Counted from the first letter of the stretch, positions 35,322 through 44,099 are shown. The stretch: 64,000 nt of DNA from Levilactobacillus tangyuanensis (GCF_003946545.1 NZ_RHOA01000001.1:290751-354750); one strand, 5' to 3'. A program made the numbers and translations. The notes: generated from the sequence alone by a model not told the origin.

Positions 35322-37115
35322 ATGCAACGACTTAAACAGTACTGGCGATTCTGGTTCGTGATCGTGCTTGGGACAATTGCCCTGTGGCTTCAGTTTGTTC
35401 AGCATCAGGGACGGATTGCCCAGTGGATTGTCACTGGAGTGGGTATTTTGTTAGCTATTTTGATGTTTATCGAAATGGTTCAGACCCTGCGCTCTGGCAA
35501 ATTTGGGGTGGACCTGTTGGCCATCACGGCGGTTGTGGCAACACTGGCCGTTGGTGAGTACTGGGCCGCCTTGATTGTTCTGCTGATGTTGACCGGGGGA
35601 GATGCCCTGGAAGACTTTGCTGCCAGCAAGGCGAATAGTGAGCTCCAGGAATTGTTGAATAATTCACCGCAAACTGCCCATCGTTTGGTCGATGATCAGG
35701 TGACGGATGTGCCGGTGGCTGCCGTCAGCGTTGGCGATCAACTGATGGTCCGTCCGGGTGAAGTCATGCCGGTTGATGGAACGTTGATGACCGGCCCAAC
35801 GACGGTTAACGAGTCCTCACTAACTGGTGAGGCTCGCCCCATCGATAAGGCTGCTGGTCAGACGGTTATGTCCGGTAGTGTCAATGGCGAGGCCTCGGTG
35901 GTTTTGCGCGCGGATCAAACCGCCGACAATAGTCAATATCAAAACATCGTTCGTTTGGTGAAGCAAGCCGAAGCCCAGCCGGCTAACTTTGTTCGGATGG
36001 CGGACCGGTATGCTGTCCCATTTACCTTGCTGGCCTACGTGATTGCAGGCCTGGCCTGGTTCTTCTCCGGTGATCCCGTTCGGTTAGCAGAAGTATTGGT
36101 CGTGGCCTCTCCTTGTCCACTGATCTTGGCGGCGCCGATAGCGCTAATTTCCGGGATGAGTCGGGCCAGTCGTAATGGGATCATTGTGAAGACGGGGACC
36201 ACGCTGGAAAAATTAGCTCAGGTCAAGACCTTTGCCTTTGATAAAACCGGGACGATTACGCAGGGCCAATTACTGGTCGACCAGGTGGTTCCGGTGACGG
36301 CAATCACCGCCGATAAACTGTTACAGCTTGCGGCTAGTACCGAGCAGCATTCCGGCCACGTGTTGGCCCAGTCCATGGTCGCGGCCAACGAGCAGCCACT
36401 GTTAACGGCAACGGATGTTCAGGAGACCACGGCCCGGGGGGTGCAAGCCACCATTGACGGCCAATTGGTTAAGGCGGGGAAGGCCGACTTTGTGGCGGAA
36501 ACGTCGATTGAACGGCCCGACCAGACGGCTGTCTTCGTGTCGATTGCCGGCATTTACCAAGGGTACGTGAGCTTTAGTGACCGTGTTCGGCCGGAGGCGG
36601 CCACCACGATGCGGGCGCTTCACGAGTTAGGTGTGTCCAACCTGTTGATGATTTCTGGGGATCGCCTGGCTATCGCTCAGGCTATCGCCAAGGAAGTTGG
36701 CATCGATCAGGTGCATGCCGATCGGTTGCCGGCAGAAAAAATCGATGTTTTGACGGAGCTCCCTAAAGAGCAACGGCCGGTCGCCATGGTTGGGGATGGG
36801 ATCAATGATGCCCCTTCCTTGGCAATGGCCGATGTCGGGATTGCCATGGGCGCCCATGGGGCGACTGCGGCGAGTGAGTCCGCCGATGCTGTGGTGCTGA
36901 AGGATGACCTGACGCGAGTGAGTGTCGCCCGTAAGATTGCCCAGGATACCATGCGGGTTGCCAAACAGGCGGTGTTGATTGGGATCTTTATCTGTACTGG
37001 GCTGATGATCATTGCCAGCTTCGGAGTCATTCCCGCGATCATTGGTGCGGTCTTCCAAGAAGTGGTGGATACCGTGACGATTCTCTATGCACTACGGGCG
37101 CGGAGCGAACGTTAA
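35322..37115 (+). CDS. P1B-type metal-transporting ATPase
   Basis: 597 residues. It has the actuator motif TGEARP, transmembrane S-P-C-P-L (in VVASPCPLILAAPIAL), phosphorylation motif DKTGTITQG, a GDGINDAPSLA hinge and six to eight spans. No N-terminal heavy-metal-associated domain and no N-terminal Cys or His tail. The last span carries F-Q-E-V-V-D-T-V-T-I-L rather than the H-E-G-G of Co/Fe exporters. The SPC signature points away from copper; the exported ion is uncertain. It lies next to a multicopper oxidase and a CzrA/CadD pair, a metal-handling neighbourhood. Confidence 0.88.
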   Translation: MQRLKQYWRFWFVIVLGTIALWLQFVQHQGRIAQWIVTGVGILLAILMFIEMVQTLRSGKFGVDLLAITAVVATLAVGEYWAALIVLLMLTGGDALEDFAASKANSELQELLNNSPQTAHRLVDDQVTDVPVAAVSVGDQLMVRPGEVMPVDGTLMTGPTTVNESSLTGEARPIDKAAGQTVMSGSVNGEASVVLRADQTADNSQYQNIVRLVKQAEAQPANFVRMADRYAVPFTLLAYVIAGLAWFFSGDPVRLAEVLVVASPCPLILAAPIALISGMSRASRNGIIVKTGTTLEKLAQVKTFAFDKTGTITQGQLLVDQVVPVTAITADKLLQLAASTEQHSGHVLAQSMVAANEQPLLTATDVQETTARGVQATIDGQLVKAGKADFVAETSIERPDQTAVFVSIAGIYQGYVSFSDRVRPEAATTMRALHELGVSNLLMISGDRLAIAQAIAKEVGIDQVHADRLPAEKIDVLTELPKEQRPVAMVGDGINDAPSLAMADVGIAMGAHGATAASESADAVVLKDDLTRVSVARKIAQDTMRVAKQAVLIGIFICTGLMIIASFGVIPAIIGAVFQEVVDTVTILYALRARSER

Positions 37116-37145
37116 CCTTTTCAATCAATTAAACTAAACGAATTT

Positions 37146-37174
37146 TTCCGGCCGAAACTTTTCGTGTTCCGGAA
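37146..37174 (+). promoter_or_regulatory. Inverted repeat upstream of the multicopper oxidase
   Basis: TTCCGG (37146-37151) and CCGGAA (37169-37174) flank 17 bases, just before a TATCAT -10-like box at about 37183. Possible operator; no regulator assigned. Confidence 0.4.
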
Positions 37175-37232
37175 TGGATGCGGTATCATGGACATGTAAG
37201 ATTTTTCAATAAATCGTAGGGGAGCCTTAAAG

Positions 37233-38768
37233 ATGACAAAATCAATTAACACCGATTATTTCTTTGATGAAGCGGCATATAACACCCATGACGGGGGCTA
37301 TGTGCCACTGGCAGAACCGAAAACGCCACAACAACCGTTGCGGATTCCGCCCTTATTGAAGCCAGACAAGGAAACGGCAACGGATACTTATTACACGGTC
37401 GAAGCCCAGGCTGGGGAAACGCAACTTCTCCCAGGTAAGAAGACGAAGACCTGGGGCTACAATGGGTCGTTACTGGGCCAAACGGTGGTCTTTCCTAAGG
37501 GGAAGACGATGCATATTGATTTAAAAAATAGTTTGCCAGAGTTGACCACGTTCCACTGGCATGGTCTGAACGTTCCCGGGCCCTATACCGATGGTGGTTG
37601 TCACGCCCCAGTTTACCCCGGGAAGACCCGGCACATTGATTTCAAGGTTGACCAACCGGCCGCAACCTTGTGGCTCCACGCCCATCCGTGTCCATCGACG
37701 GCCGAACAGGTTTGGCATGGCCTAGCTGGGTTGGCATTGGTTACCGACGAAGAGGAAGCCAAGTTACCATTCCCACGGAACTATGGGGTCGACGACATTC
37801 CGTTGGTTTTGCAAGACCGGCGGTTCCATGAAGATAATCAATGGGATTACGAAGCAGACTACGATCCAGACGGTGTGCAAGGCCCAACGCCAATGATTAA
37901 TGGCACGATCAATCCATACTTTGACGTCTCGACCCAACGGATTCGTTTGCGGATTCTCGATGGGGCGAACCGGCGTGAATGGCGGTTGCACTTCAGTGAC
38001 GATCTCCCATTTACCCAAATCGCCTCGGATGGGGGCATCTTGCCTAGTCCCGTGAAGTTTACCCACCTGATGTTGACCTGTGCCGAACGGGCCGAGATCA
38101 TCGTTGACTTTGGCGATGTCACCCCTGGACAAACGGTCACCTTGTATAGTGATGACGTGCCAATCGTCCGTTTCCGGGTTCACGACTTTGCCGCGGACGA
38201 TGTGACGTTGCCTAGCCACCTGGTCGACATTCCCGATCCAAGTGTGACGCCCGATATGCCCGTCCGGAAGGTCGTCATGTCCGGGATGGACGAAGCAGTT
38301 ATGATGGATGGCAAGAAGTTTGAAATGCAACGGATTGATGCCAGACAAAAGGTTGGTAACGTTGAGCTTTGGGATGTTACCAACACGAATGATATGGAAG
38401 GTGGCATGGTCCACCCATTCCACATGCATGGGACACAATTCCTAGTGATCTCACGGAATGGGCATGCGCCATACGCCAATGAACATGGGTTCAAGGATAC
38501 CGTTGGGGTTAATCCGGGTGAAACGGTTAGACTGAAGGTTTGGTTCGACAAGCCCGGCGTCTTCATGTATCACTGCCATATCATCGAACACGAAGATGGT
38601 GGGATGATGGCGCAAATCGAGGCCTTTGACCCCGACCATCCACAAACATACAAGCTGATGGACATGGATACCTTGATGAAGGCGGTCGCGGAAGAACGGG
38701 GCATCGACGTCAAGGACCTCCATCTGGCTGGGATGAGTTCATATGAGAAGATGGGGATGAAGATGTAA
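37233..38768 (+). CDS. Multicopper oxidase (laccase/SufI-CotA-like)
   Basis: 511 residues with three cupredoxin domains and all four copper-binding motifs: TFHWHG, LWLHAHP, HPFHMHG and YHCHIIEHEDGGMM. No signal peptide or Tat motif, so it should be cytosolic. Family members oxidise phenols, Cu(I) or Fe(II); related enzymes of lactobacilli have been reported to degrade biogenic amines such as tyramine. The Met-rich tail (MDMDTLMKA, GMSSYEKMGMKM) could bind extra copper. GGGGAG precedes the ATG. It follows a metal P-type ATPase by 117 bases. Substrate not known. Confidence 0.9.
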   Translation: MTKSINTDYFFDEAAYNTHDGGYVPLAEPKTPQQPLRIPPLLKPDKETATDTYYTVEAQAGETQLLPGKKTKTWGYNGSLLGQTVVFPKGKTMHIDLKNSLPELTTFHWHGLNVPGPYTDGGCHAPVYPGKTRHIDFKVDQPAATLWLHAHPCPSTAEQVWHGLAGLALVTDEEEAKLPFPRNYGVDDIPLVLQDRRFHEDNQWDYEADYDPDGVQGPTPMINGTINPYFDVSTQRIRLRILDGANRREWRLHFSDDLPFTQIASDGGILPSPVKFTHLMLTCAERAEIIVDFGDVTPGQTVTLYSDDVPIVRFRVHDFAADDVTLPSHLVDIPDPSVTPDMPVRKVVMSGMDEAVMMDGKKFEMQRIDARQKVGNVELWDVTNTNDMEGGMVHPFHMHGTQFLVISRNGHAPYANEHGFKDTVGVNPGETVRLKVWFDKPGVFMYHCHIIEHEDGGMMAQIEAFDPDHPQTYKLMDMDTLMKAVAEERGIDVKDLHLAGMSSYEKMGMKM

Positions 38769-38828
38769 GCATCCAACGAACCATGGGGTTCCTTGCGACT
38801 TCGTTCTAGTTAAGTGAAAATGAGTCAC

Positions 38829-38867
38829 AAAAAAGCTGTTTGGAAGTAAAATTCCAAACAGCTTTTA
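38829..38867. terminator. Bidirectional terminator, oxidase / ArsR gene
   Basis: Perfect AAAAGCTGTTTGGA/TCCAAACAGCTTTT stem; A- and T-runs on both sides. Confidence 0.88.
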
Positions 38868-39203
38868 TTGACCATGCTTCTTGCCTCGCAGCACGTGGTC
38901 AACGTGGGCCAACGTTTCATTCACGATATCTAAGATATGGGGATCGTCCAACTCGTAAAAGTTTTGCTTGCCAACCCGTTGGGCGGTAACCAATTGTTCC
39001 TTCTTCAGCAAGGCCAATTGGTGGGACACCACCGATTGTTCGACGTTAAGCAACTCGCTGAGTTGACTGACATTGAGTTCCTGTTGTTCCAGCAAATAGA
39101 GAATTTGGAGGCGGGTGGTGTTACTGAGGAGTTTAAAGATATCTTGTGAGGCCATCAAGGATGGCTGAGCAATCAGATGTAGCTCTTTTTCAGAATCTGC
39201 CAT
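38865..39203 (-). CDS. ArsR/SmtB metal-sensing repressor, CzrA type
   Basis: 112 residues from ATG 39203. The winged helix ([46 protein letters not shown]) is followed by the alpha-5 metal site D87, H89, H100, H103, the D-x-H-x10-H-x-x-H arrangement of CzrA zinc/cobalt sensors. No alpha-3N Cys site, so it is not a CadC-type cadmium sensor in the strict sense. It is divergent from cadD across a palindromic operator and would release the DNA when metal is in excess. Confidence 0.9.
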   Translation of the reverse strand: MADSEKELHLIAQPSLMASQDIFKLLSNTTRLQILYLLEQQELNVSQLSELLNVEQSVVSHQLALLKKEQLVTAQRVGKQNFYELDDPHILDIVNETLAHVDHVLRGKKHGQ

Positions 39204-39239
39204 AAAAAAGCTTGCTCCTTTCATATGTACATGTTAACA

Positions 39240-39257
39240 TATGTTAAAGATAACATA
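39240..39257. promoter_or_regulatory. Operator of the ArsR/CadD divergon
   Basis: Perfect inverted repeat TATGTTA-AAGA-TAACATA between the two divergent genes; an overlapping GTTAAC/TATGTTAAC motif lies just left. It is typical of ArsR-family sites. Confidence 0.75.
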
Positions 39258-39271
39258 CATAGGGAGATGGG

Positions 39272-39880
39272 ATGATGTACAAGACGATTTTGACCGGAGT
39301 CACGGCATATATCTCTACCGGACTTGATTACCTAGTTATTCTAATGGTAATTTTCGGCCGCGTAAAGCACCAAGATCGCTGGTTGGTCTTGATTGGAGAC
39401 TTTTTAGGGACCATCGTTCTGGTCGGCAGTTCACTGGCCCTGGCATTCTTCCTAGGATTCGTGCCGGCACCCTGGTTGTTAGGCTTGTTGGGACTCATTC
39501 CCATTTTCTTAGGAATTAAGCTCTGGGTGCAAGGGGATGACGATGACGAGGCAGCCATTGCGTCGAAGGTGACGGACCCCAAGAGTCTGATTGGCAGTGT
39601 GGCCCTCATCACAATGGCCACGTGTGGGGCCGACAACGTGGGGATTTACGTTCCCCTGTTTACGACGGTCGCCACTAACGAAATTCCGTTAATTCTGGTG
39701 ACCTTCGCGGTGATGGTCGTGATTTTCTGGGAACTCGGTTATCGACTCGCCTGTTTACCTAAGGTCGCGGCGGTGTTGGACCGGCAGGGACGGTATATTA
39801 CGGTGGCCGTGTATATTCTATTGGGGCTCTATATCCTTTGGGATAACGGCACCGTCCAACATCTATTAACAATCAAATAA
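39272..39880 (+). CDS. cadD: CadD-family cadmium/metal resistance transporter
   Basis: 202 residues, about six membrane spans, opening Y-K-T-I-L-T-G-V-T-A-Y-I-S-T-G-L-D-Y. A cytoplasmic acidic loop (GDDDDEAA) and A-T-C-G-A-D-N-V-G-I-Y-V-P-L-F match CadD/CadX-associated permeases. They export cadmium and possibly zinc. Divergent from a CzrA-type sensor with a shared operator. ATG 39272 or 39275 are equally possible. Confidence 0.88.
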   Translation: MMYKTILTGVTAYISTGLDYLVILMVIFGRVKHQDRWLVLIGDFLGTIVLVGSSLALAFFLGFVPAPWLLGLLGLIPIFLGIKLWVQGDDDDEAAIASKVTDPKSLIGSVALITMATCGADNVGIYVPLFTTVATNEIPLILVTFAVMVVIFWELGYRLACLPKVAAVLDRQGRYITVAVYILLGLYILWDNGTVQHLLTIK

Positions 39881-39881
39881 A

Positions 39882-40057
39882 GAGAGTGGGACGAAAGGCG
39901 GTTAGCCGGCGAGCATTAAGGCTGTTAACCAAATAATCCCGGTCTTGGATTGTTTGGTTAACAGTTTTAAGCGGAACCGGGTGCCTTTTTTCGCACGTTT
40001 CGGCCATATAAATGGGTACACAAAAACAGAGTCTGGGGTTTTGTCCCAGACTCTGTT
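39882..40057 (+). repeat. Structured intergenic repeat, copy 2
   Basis: Same element as at 24850-25023 (which is inverted). It starts GAGAGTGGGAC two bases after the cadD stop. The inner stem is CTGTTAACCAAA/TTTGGTTAACAG (39922-39933 with 39953-39964), a second pairing AGCCGG with CCGGGT (39904-39909 with 39977-39982). The last hairpin, AGAGTCTGGG/CCCAGACTCT, ends at 40055 and doubles as a terminator between cadD and yeiH. Confidence 0.8.
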
Positions 40058-40067
40058 TAGTTGGCGA

Positions 40068-41099
40068 TTAGAAGAACCACTTACTGGCCAGCGTCACGCC
40101 AGTTAACAAGACTATTGAGGAGAGGGTTGCGGCTAGGAAGGCATTACCGCCGCGCTGAAAGATGACCCGGAAGTTGACACTCATTCCCAAGGCGGCCATG
40201 GCCATGCCAAGGAAGAGATAGGCCAACTTAACCAGTCCAGCAATCGTGGTGGCCCCTAGTGGTAACCAGGTTCCAAGAATACTGGTTAGGAGGAAGCCCG
40301 CCATGAACCAGGGGATGGGGAGCTTGGTGTGCTCATTGGTCGTTGAGGCAGAGGCCGTTTGTTTCTGATACCACCAGCCAATGATTAAGGCGGCTGGGGC
40401 TAATAGAAGAACCCGGGAAAGCTTGGTGATGATGGCGGTATCCAGGCTTACCGGGCCACCGGCACTGCCGGCGGCAACGGCGTGGGCAATTTCATGTAAC
40501 GACCCACCGGTCATGACACCAAACTGAACCGCGGAGAGATGAAGGAGGGGCTTGAGGCCGATCTCAATCAAGGTGAAGACGGTCCCCAGAATAGCGACGA
40601 TGGCGACGGCCAGGACCTCATTTTCTCGTTGGCGTTCTGCCTGTTCAGGGGCCACTTTAATTTGTGGCGAAACACCCATCACGGCGGCGGCCCCACAGAT
40701 GCTGGTCCCGGTTGCCGTCAAGATGGCCAGCTCGCGGTCAACGCCTAGCTTGCGGCTAAGGTTATAGGTGAGTAGGACCATCCCAGTCACCACAACTGCT
40801 GCCAACGTGATGGTTTTGACGCCGGCTTGGGCGAGTTGAATCAGATTAAGCTTGAATCCCAGCAGAATGATGCCTAAACGTAGGAATTTATTGCTGATAA
40901 CGCCAATACCGGCCCGGTTAGTCGCAATGGCGCGTGGGGCAACTTGGAGGGCCATGCCGAGTAAAAGGGCGATGACCAATGCGCCGACCAGGTTGAGGTA
41001 AGGGAGCTGAGCCAAGGTGCTACCAGCAACGGCGCATACCAGTGTGAGTGCGGCGGCACCCCAGAAGCTACGGGTGATTAAGATGGTTCGACTATTCAT
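40068..41099 (-). CDS. YeiH/UPF0324 family membrane protein, putative anion exporter
   Basis: 343 residues, about ten spans, with LGIILLGFKLNL, TGTSICGAAAVMG and GGSLHEIAHAVAAG, the hallmarks of the YeiH (putative sulfate exporter) family. AAGGAG precedes the ATG. It is divergent from a LysR regulator, the same arrangement as yeiH/yeiE in enterobacteria, so control by that regulator is likely. Transported substrate unproven. Confidence 0.88.
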   Translation of the reverse strand: MNSRTILITRSFWGAAALTLVCAVAGSTLAQLPYLNLVGALVIALLLGMALQVAPRAIATNRAGIGVISNKFLRLGIILLGFKLNLIQLAQAGVKTITLAAVVVTGMVLLTYNLSRKLGVDRELAILTATGTSICGAAAVMGVSPQIKVAPEQAERQRENEVLAVAIVAILGTVFTLIEIGLKPLLHLSAVQFGVMTGGSLHEIAHAVAAGSAGGPVSLDTAIITKLSRVLLLAPAALIIGWWYQKQTASASTTNEHTKLPIPWFMAGFLLTSILGTWLPLGATTIAGLVKLAYLFLGMAMAALGMSVNFRVIFQRGGNAFLAATLSSIVLLTGVTLASKWFF

Positions 41100-41174
41100 G
41101 ATGAGTCTCCTTCACTAATAATTGATGGTTTAAGTTTACTGGAATGTGGTTATAAGATAAAATTGGGATATTTA

Positions 41175-41184
41175 ATAACGTTAT
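41175..41184. promoter_or_regulatory. Palindrome in the yeiH/lysR divergent promoter region
   Basis: Perfect ATAACGTTAT inside a longer near-symmetric ATTTA...AAAT context, 28 bases before the lysR ATG. Candidate LysR binding site. Confidence 0.5.
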
Positions 41185-41212
41185 AAATATGACTTATGAA
41201 GGAGATCCGATT

Positions 41213-42085
41213 ATGCTTGATGCTCGTTATCAGACGTTCCTGGTGTTATCACAGACCCTATCCTATACCCAGACGGCCCACAGGCTTTACATCACTCAGC
41301 CGGCCGTGACCCAGCAGATTAAAAGCTTGGAAGCTGAGCTTGATGTACAATTGGTCAGCTATCAACGCCCTCATTTGACCGTTACCTCGGCGGGAACCGA
41401 ACTGGCGGCATTTGTGCAGCGGGTTCAAGTTGAGGCCGATAAATTGGTGACGGGGCTACGGACGCCGCAGGGGCGGCAGTCCTTAACCTTTAGCACCACA
41501 TTGTCTCTAAGTGAGTTTCTGGCGCCGCGGTTGATTCAAACTATTCAGGCGGCGACGGCCCTCAGGCAGATTAACTGTCAGGTGACGAATACGCGGACGG
41601 CGCTAACCGCCATCGATCAAGGAACCAGTGACTTTGCCCTCATCGAGGGTAACTTTGATAAGCAACGTTACGATTACCGGGTTGTGCGCCAGGAACCCTT
41701 TGTTGGGGTGGTGGCGAGCACAAGTGACCTCGTCGGACAAACGATGGTCTCTTGGCGAGACTTGATTGACCAGCCATTATTGATTCGTGAACTGGGTTCA
41801 GGAAGTCGCGACATTTTGATTAGTCTGGCTCAGGCGGCCAACGTGGATCTGGCGGACTTTAAACAGGTCATCACCGTGAACAACCCCGCGGCAATTCGCC
41901 AATTGTTACTGCGAAATGTTGGGGTGAGCTTTGTTTATCGGTCGGTTGTCGCCGATGAATTGGCCGATGGGCGGTTGCATGAATTGCCGTTGGCGGCCGG
42001 AACGGTGATTCATGATCTGGCGTTGGTCTATGCTAAGGACAGTTTCTTTGCTAGCGATTATCAACGCTGGGCCCAGAAGTTGTAA
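41213..42085 (+). CDS. LysR-family regulator
   Basis: 290 residues from ATG 41213 with GAAGGAGATCC upstream. N-terminal helix-turn-helix (SYTQTAHRLYITQPAVTQQIKSLEAEL) and a C-terminal effector domain with two periplasmic-binding-like lobes. Divergent from the YeiH exporter gene, which is its likely target. Ligand unknown; YeiE-like regulators respond to sulfur or nitrogen metabolites. Confidence 0.88.
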   Translation: MLDARYQTFLVLSQTLSYTQTAHRLYITQPAVTQQIKSLEAELDVQLVSYQRPHLTVTSAGTELAAFVQRVQVEADKLVTGLRTPQGRQSLTFSTTLSLSEFLAPRLIQTIQAATALRQINCQVTNTRTALTAIDQGTSDFALIEGNFDKQRYDYRVVRQEPFVGVVASTSDLVGQTMVSWRDLIDQPLLIRELGSGSRDILISLAQAANVDLADFKQVITVNNPAAIRQLLLRNVGVSFVYRSVVADELADGRLHELPLAAGTVIHDLALVYAKDSFFASDYQRWAQKL

Positions 42086-42191
42086 GCGATGTTGCCCATT
42101 AATAGATAAGCATATGATTAGACATTCTAGCCTGAATATTGGTACACTCATAATATTGTTCAAAAAAATTTATGAGAAGGGGTGAGCCATC

Positions 42192-43388
42192 GTGACGAAA
42201 AAAACGAAACGGGCCATTTTTATCTTAATATTCAGTGAATTTCTAGTCTGCTTGGGAATTAGTTTAGTTATACCGGTAATGCCATTTATCAAGAATCAAC
42301 TTCATTTAACCGCAACGGATATGGGGATCATGAACTCGCTGTTCGCTTTTGCTCAGTTCGTGGCGTCACCCCTGGTGGGCCGGCTCTCCGATAAAATTGG
42401 TCGGAAGCCAGTCCTGACCACCGGACTGGTTCTATACATGGTGTCAGAGGTACTTTTCGCCCTGACCAACCAGTTATGGGTTTTCAACATTTCACGGCTA
42501 ATTGGTGGTCTTTCCGCCGCAATGGTGGTGCCGACTGCCATGGCCTTGGCGTCAGATATTACGACGAAGCATCAGCGGGCACGGGTCATTGGCTGGCTCT
42601 CGGCCGCCTTTAGTGGGGGCCTAATCTTAGGACCCGGCATCGGGGGCATTTTGGCCGGAATTAGTTACAAGACCCCATTCTGGGTGGCCGGTGCCTTGGG
42701 CCTGCTCAGTGCCATTGTCTTGGCAAGCCTCTTACCAAGCGATGCCGAGACGCGGGACACGGTGACGGAAACAACCGAGTCCACCACACCGACGGCCCAT
42801 CCAATGAGTCGGGCATTCTGGACGGTTCCCATTATTATTCTCTTTACGATGATTTTAGTTTCGTCGTTTGGTCTTCAAGGATTCGAAAGCATTTATAGTA
42901 TCTATGTTAATGAGGTTTTCCATTTTAGTTTGAGCAACATTGCGATGGTCTTAACACTGAATGGTTTAATTTCATTATTCCTTCAGGTTGCCCTGTTTGA
43001 TACGTTTGTGAACCGGTTCGGTGAACGGCGGGTCATTCGCGCATGCTTCTTCTTGGGCGCCGTTGCAGTCATCTGGATAACTCAGGCTCATTCCAAATTG
43101 GAAGTTATGATTGCGACACTGATCATCTTCTCAGCGTTTGACCTCTTGCAGCCGGCGATTACCACGCTGTTGACCAAGGCGAGTGAATCCAACCAAGGGC
43201 TCATCAACGGGCTCAACATGTCGTTGACGAGTGTTGGTAACATTGTTGGACCCATCATGTCGGGGATGCTTCTTGATATGAATACCCACTACCCATACCT
43301 GGTAGTGGCCGTCTTCTTGGTTATCTCTTACCTGATGGCGTTCATGTTAAAACAACCAGACCAGGCTAAACCACAGCGAGTGGAATAA
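42192..43388 (+). CDS. MFS multidrug-type exporter, DHA1 family
   Basis: 398 residues and 12 spans with P-V-M-P-F-I-K and S-P-L-V-G-R-L-S-D-K-I-G-R-K between spans 2 and 3, plus motif C-like G-P-G-I-G-G. NorA/TetA-like drug-proton antiporter branch. GTG start with AAGGGGTGA upstream. No adjacent regulator; a 1.1-kb structured non-coding stretch follows. Substrate unknown. Confidence 0.85.
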   Translation: MTKKTKRAIFILIFSEFLVCLGISLVIPVMPFIKNQLHLTATDMGIMNSLFAFAQFVASPLVGRLSDKIGRKPVLTTGLVLYMVSEVLFALTNQLWVFNISRLIGGLSAAMVVPTAMALASDITTKHQRARVIGWLSAAFSGGLILGPGIGGILAGISYKTPFWVAGALGLLSAIVLASLLPSDAETRDTVTETTESTTPTAHPMSRAFWTVPIIILFTMILVSSFGLQGFESIYSIYVNEVFHFSLSNIAMVLTLNGLISLFLQVALFDTFVNRFGERRVIRACFFLGAVAVIWITQAHSKLEVMIATLIIFSAFDLLQPAITTLLTKASESNQGLINGLNMSLTSVGNIVGPIMSGMLLDMNTHYPYLVVAVFLVISYLMAFMLKQPDQAKPQRVE

Positions 43389-44066
43389 TCCGGTTTTTAA
43401 TCTTATATTGGGTCGCCGAAGGCGGCCAGACGCCACCCCATGTGGCAGACCTGAAGCCGGAGAGGCGGTCTTCAGGGCAACTTTGAACCGCACTAAAATC
43501 GTGTGGTTCAAAGATTGGCCAAGGGCCTAAGCTAGGAATATCACCCAGCTAAGGCCCTTTACACGGGGTTCTGTCTGGCCGCCTTCGGCTTGGAATCGAC
43601 CGTTGCATTCACACAACCGGTGTTTGATTGGTTGAGGTTAGGCGATTAGCCAGCATTTGGCAATACGATAAGTATTACTGAGAAAAGATGATGGCCATGT
43701 TGTTAGCCAATGACCGAGTGGTAGGCGTGCTTGACTCTTTAGTCGTGGTTCTTACTAGATTCGGGTCGCTCTTTTAGAAATGGTTAGTTAAGTTATCATC
43801 ATAACGTTCCGGCATGGCTGGTGACGGACGGTTGTTTCACAATGCTGGATTGGAGCCAAAGGCGGTTAGGAGCGGAGTCCTGTGAAAGTGGTGTTAGGAC
43901 GGTGGGCTTACCGGCCTTACAGCACGGGCCGACCTTCGAGCTGTCCGTTTCTTGGACGGCTTGAAGGCGAGCTGGGAGACCGGTCTGTGGCTCCCGGCGG
44001 GCCCCATAGGACGCAGCTCCTAACCGCCGTCGGCGGTCATTAATGAGGAATAAAAGCAACTTAACA
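43389..44066 (+). ncRNA. Two multi-hairpin structured elements (A 43415-43589, B 43861-44028)
   Basis: No gene is supported here. Element A is closed by a perfect 16-bp inverted repeat (43415-43430/43574-43589) and holds hairpins at 43432-43446, 43450-43476, 43481-43513 (13 bp) and 43521-43560. Element B is closed by a 13-bp repeat plus an inner 8-bp stem (43861-43883/44003-44028). It holds a 13-bp hairpin at about 43934-43966 and another at 43974-43995. A and B share terminal bases (AAGGCGG..AG). Their G.T wobbles pair only on the + strand, so if transcribed they are + RNAs. The 270 bases between them look unstructured. Confidence 0.55.
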
Positions 44067-44099
44067 AAAAGACGTCCGGACAATTCCGAACGTCTTTTT
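44067..44099. terminator. Terminator between convergent non-coding transcripts
   Basis: AAAAAGACGTTCGG/CCGGACGTCTTTTT on the minus strand (one T.G wobble), 6-nt loop. On the + strand the same hairpin has one A.C mismatch but also ends in T5. Confidence 0.8.

Noticed and set aside
43799..44083. A 94-codon minus-strand open frame in the structured region
   Set aside because: It runs through the stems of element B and the terminator, has no ribosome site and no protein-like composition.
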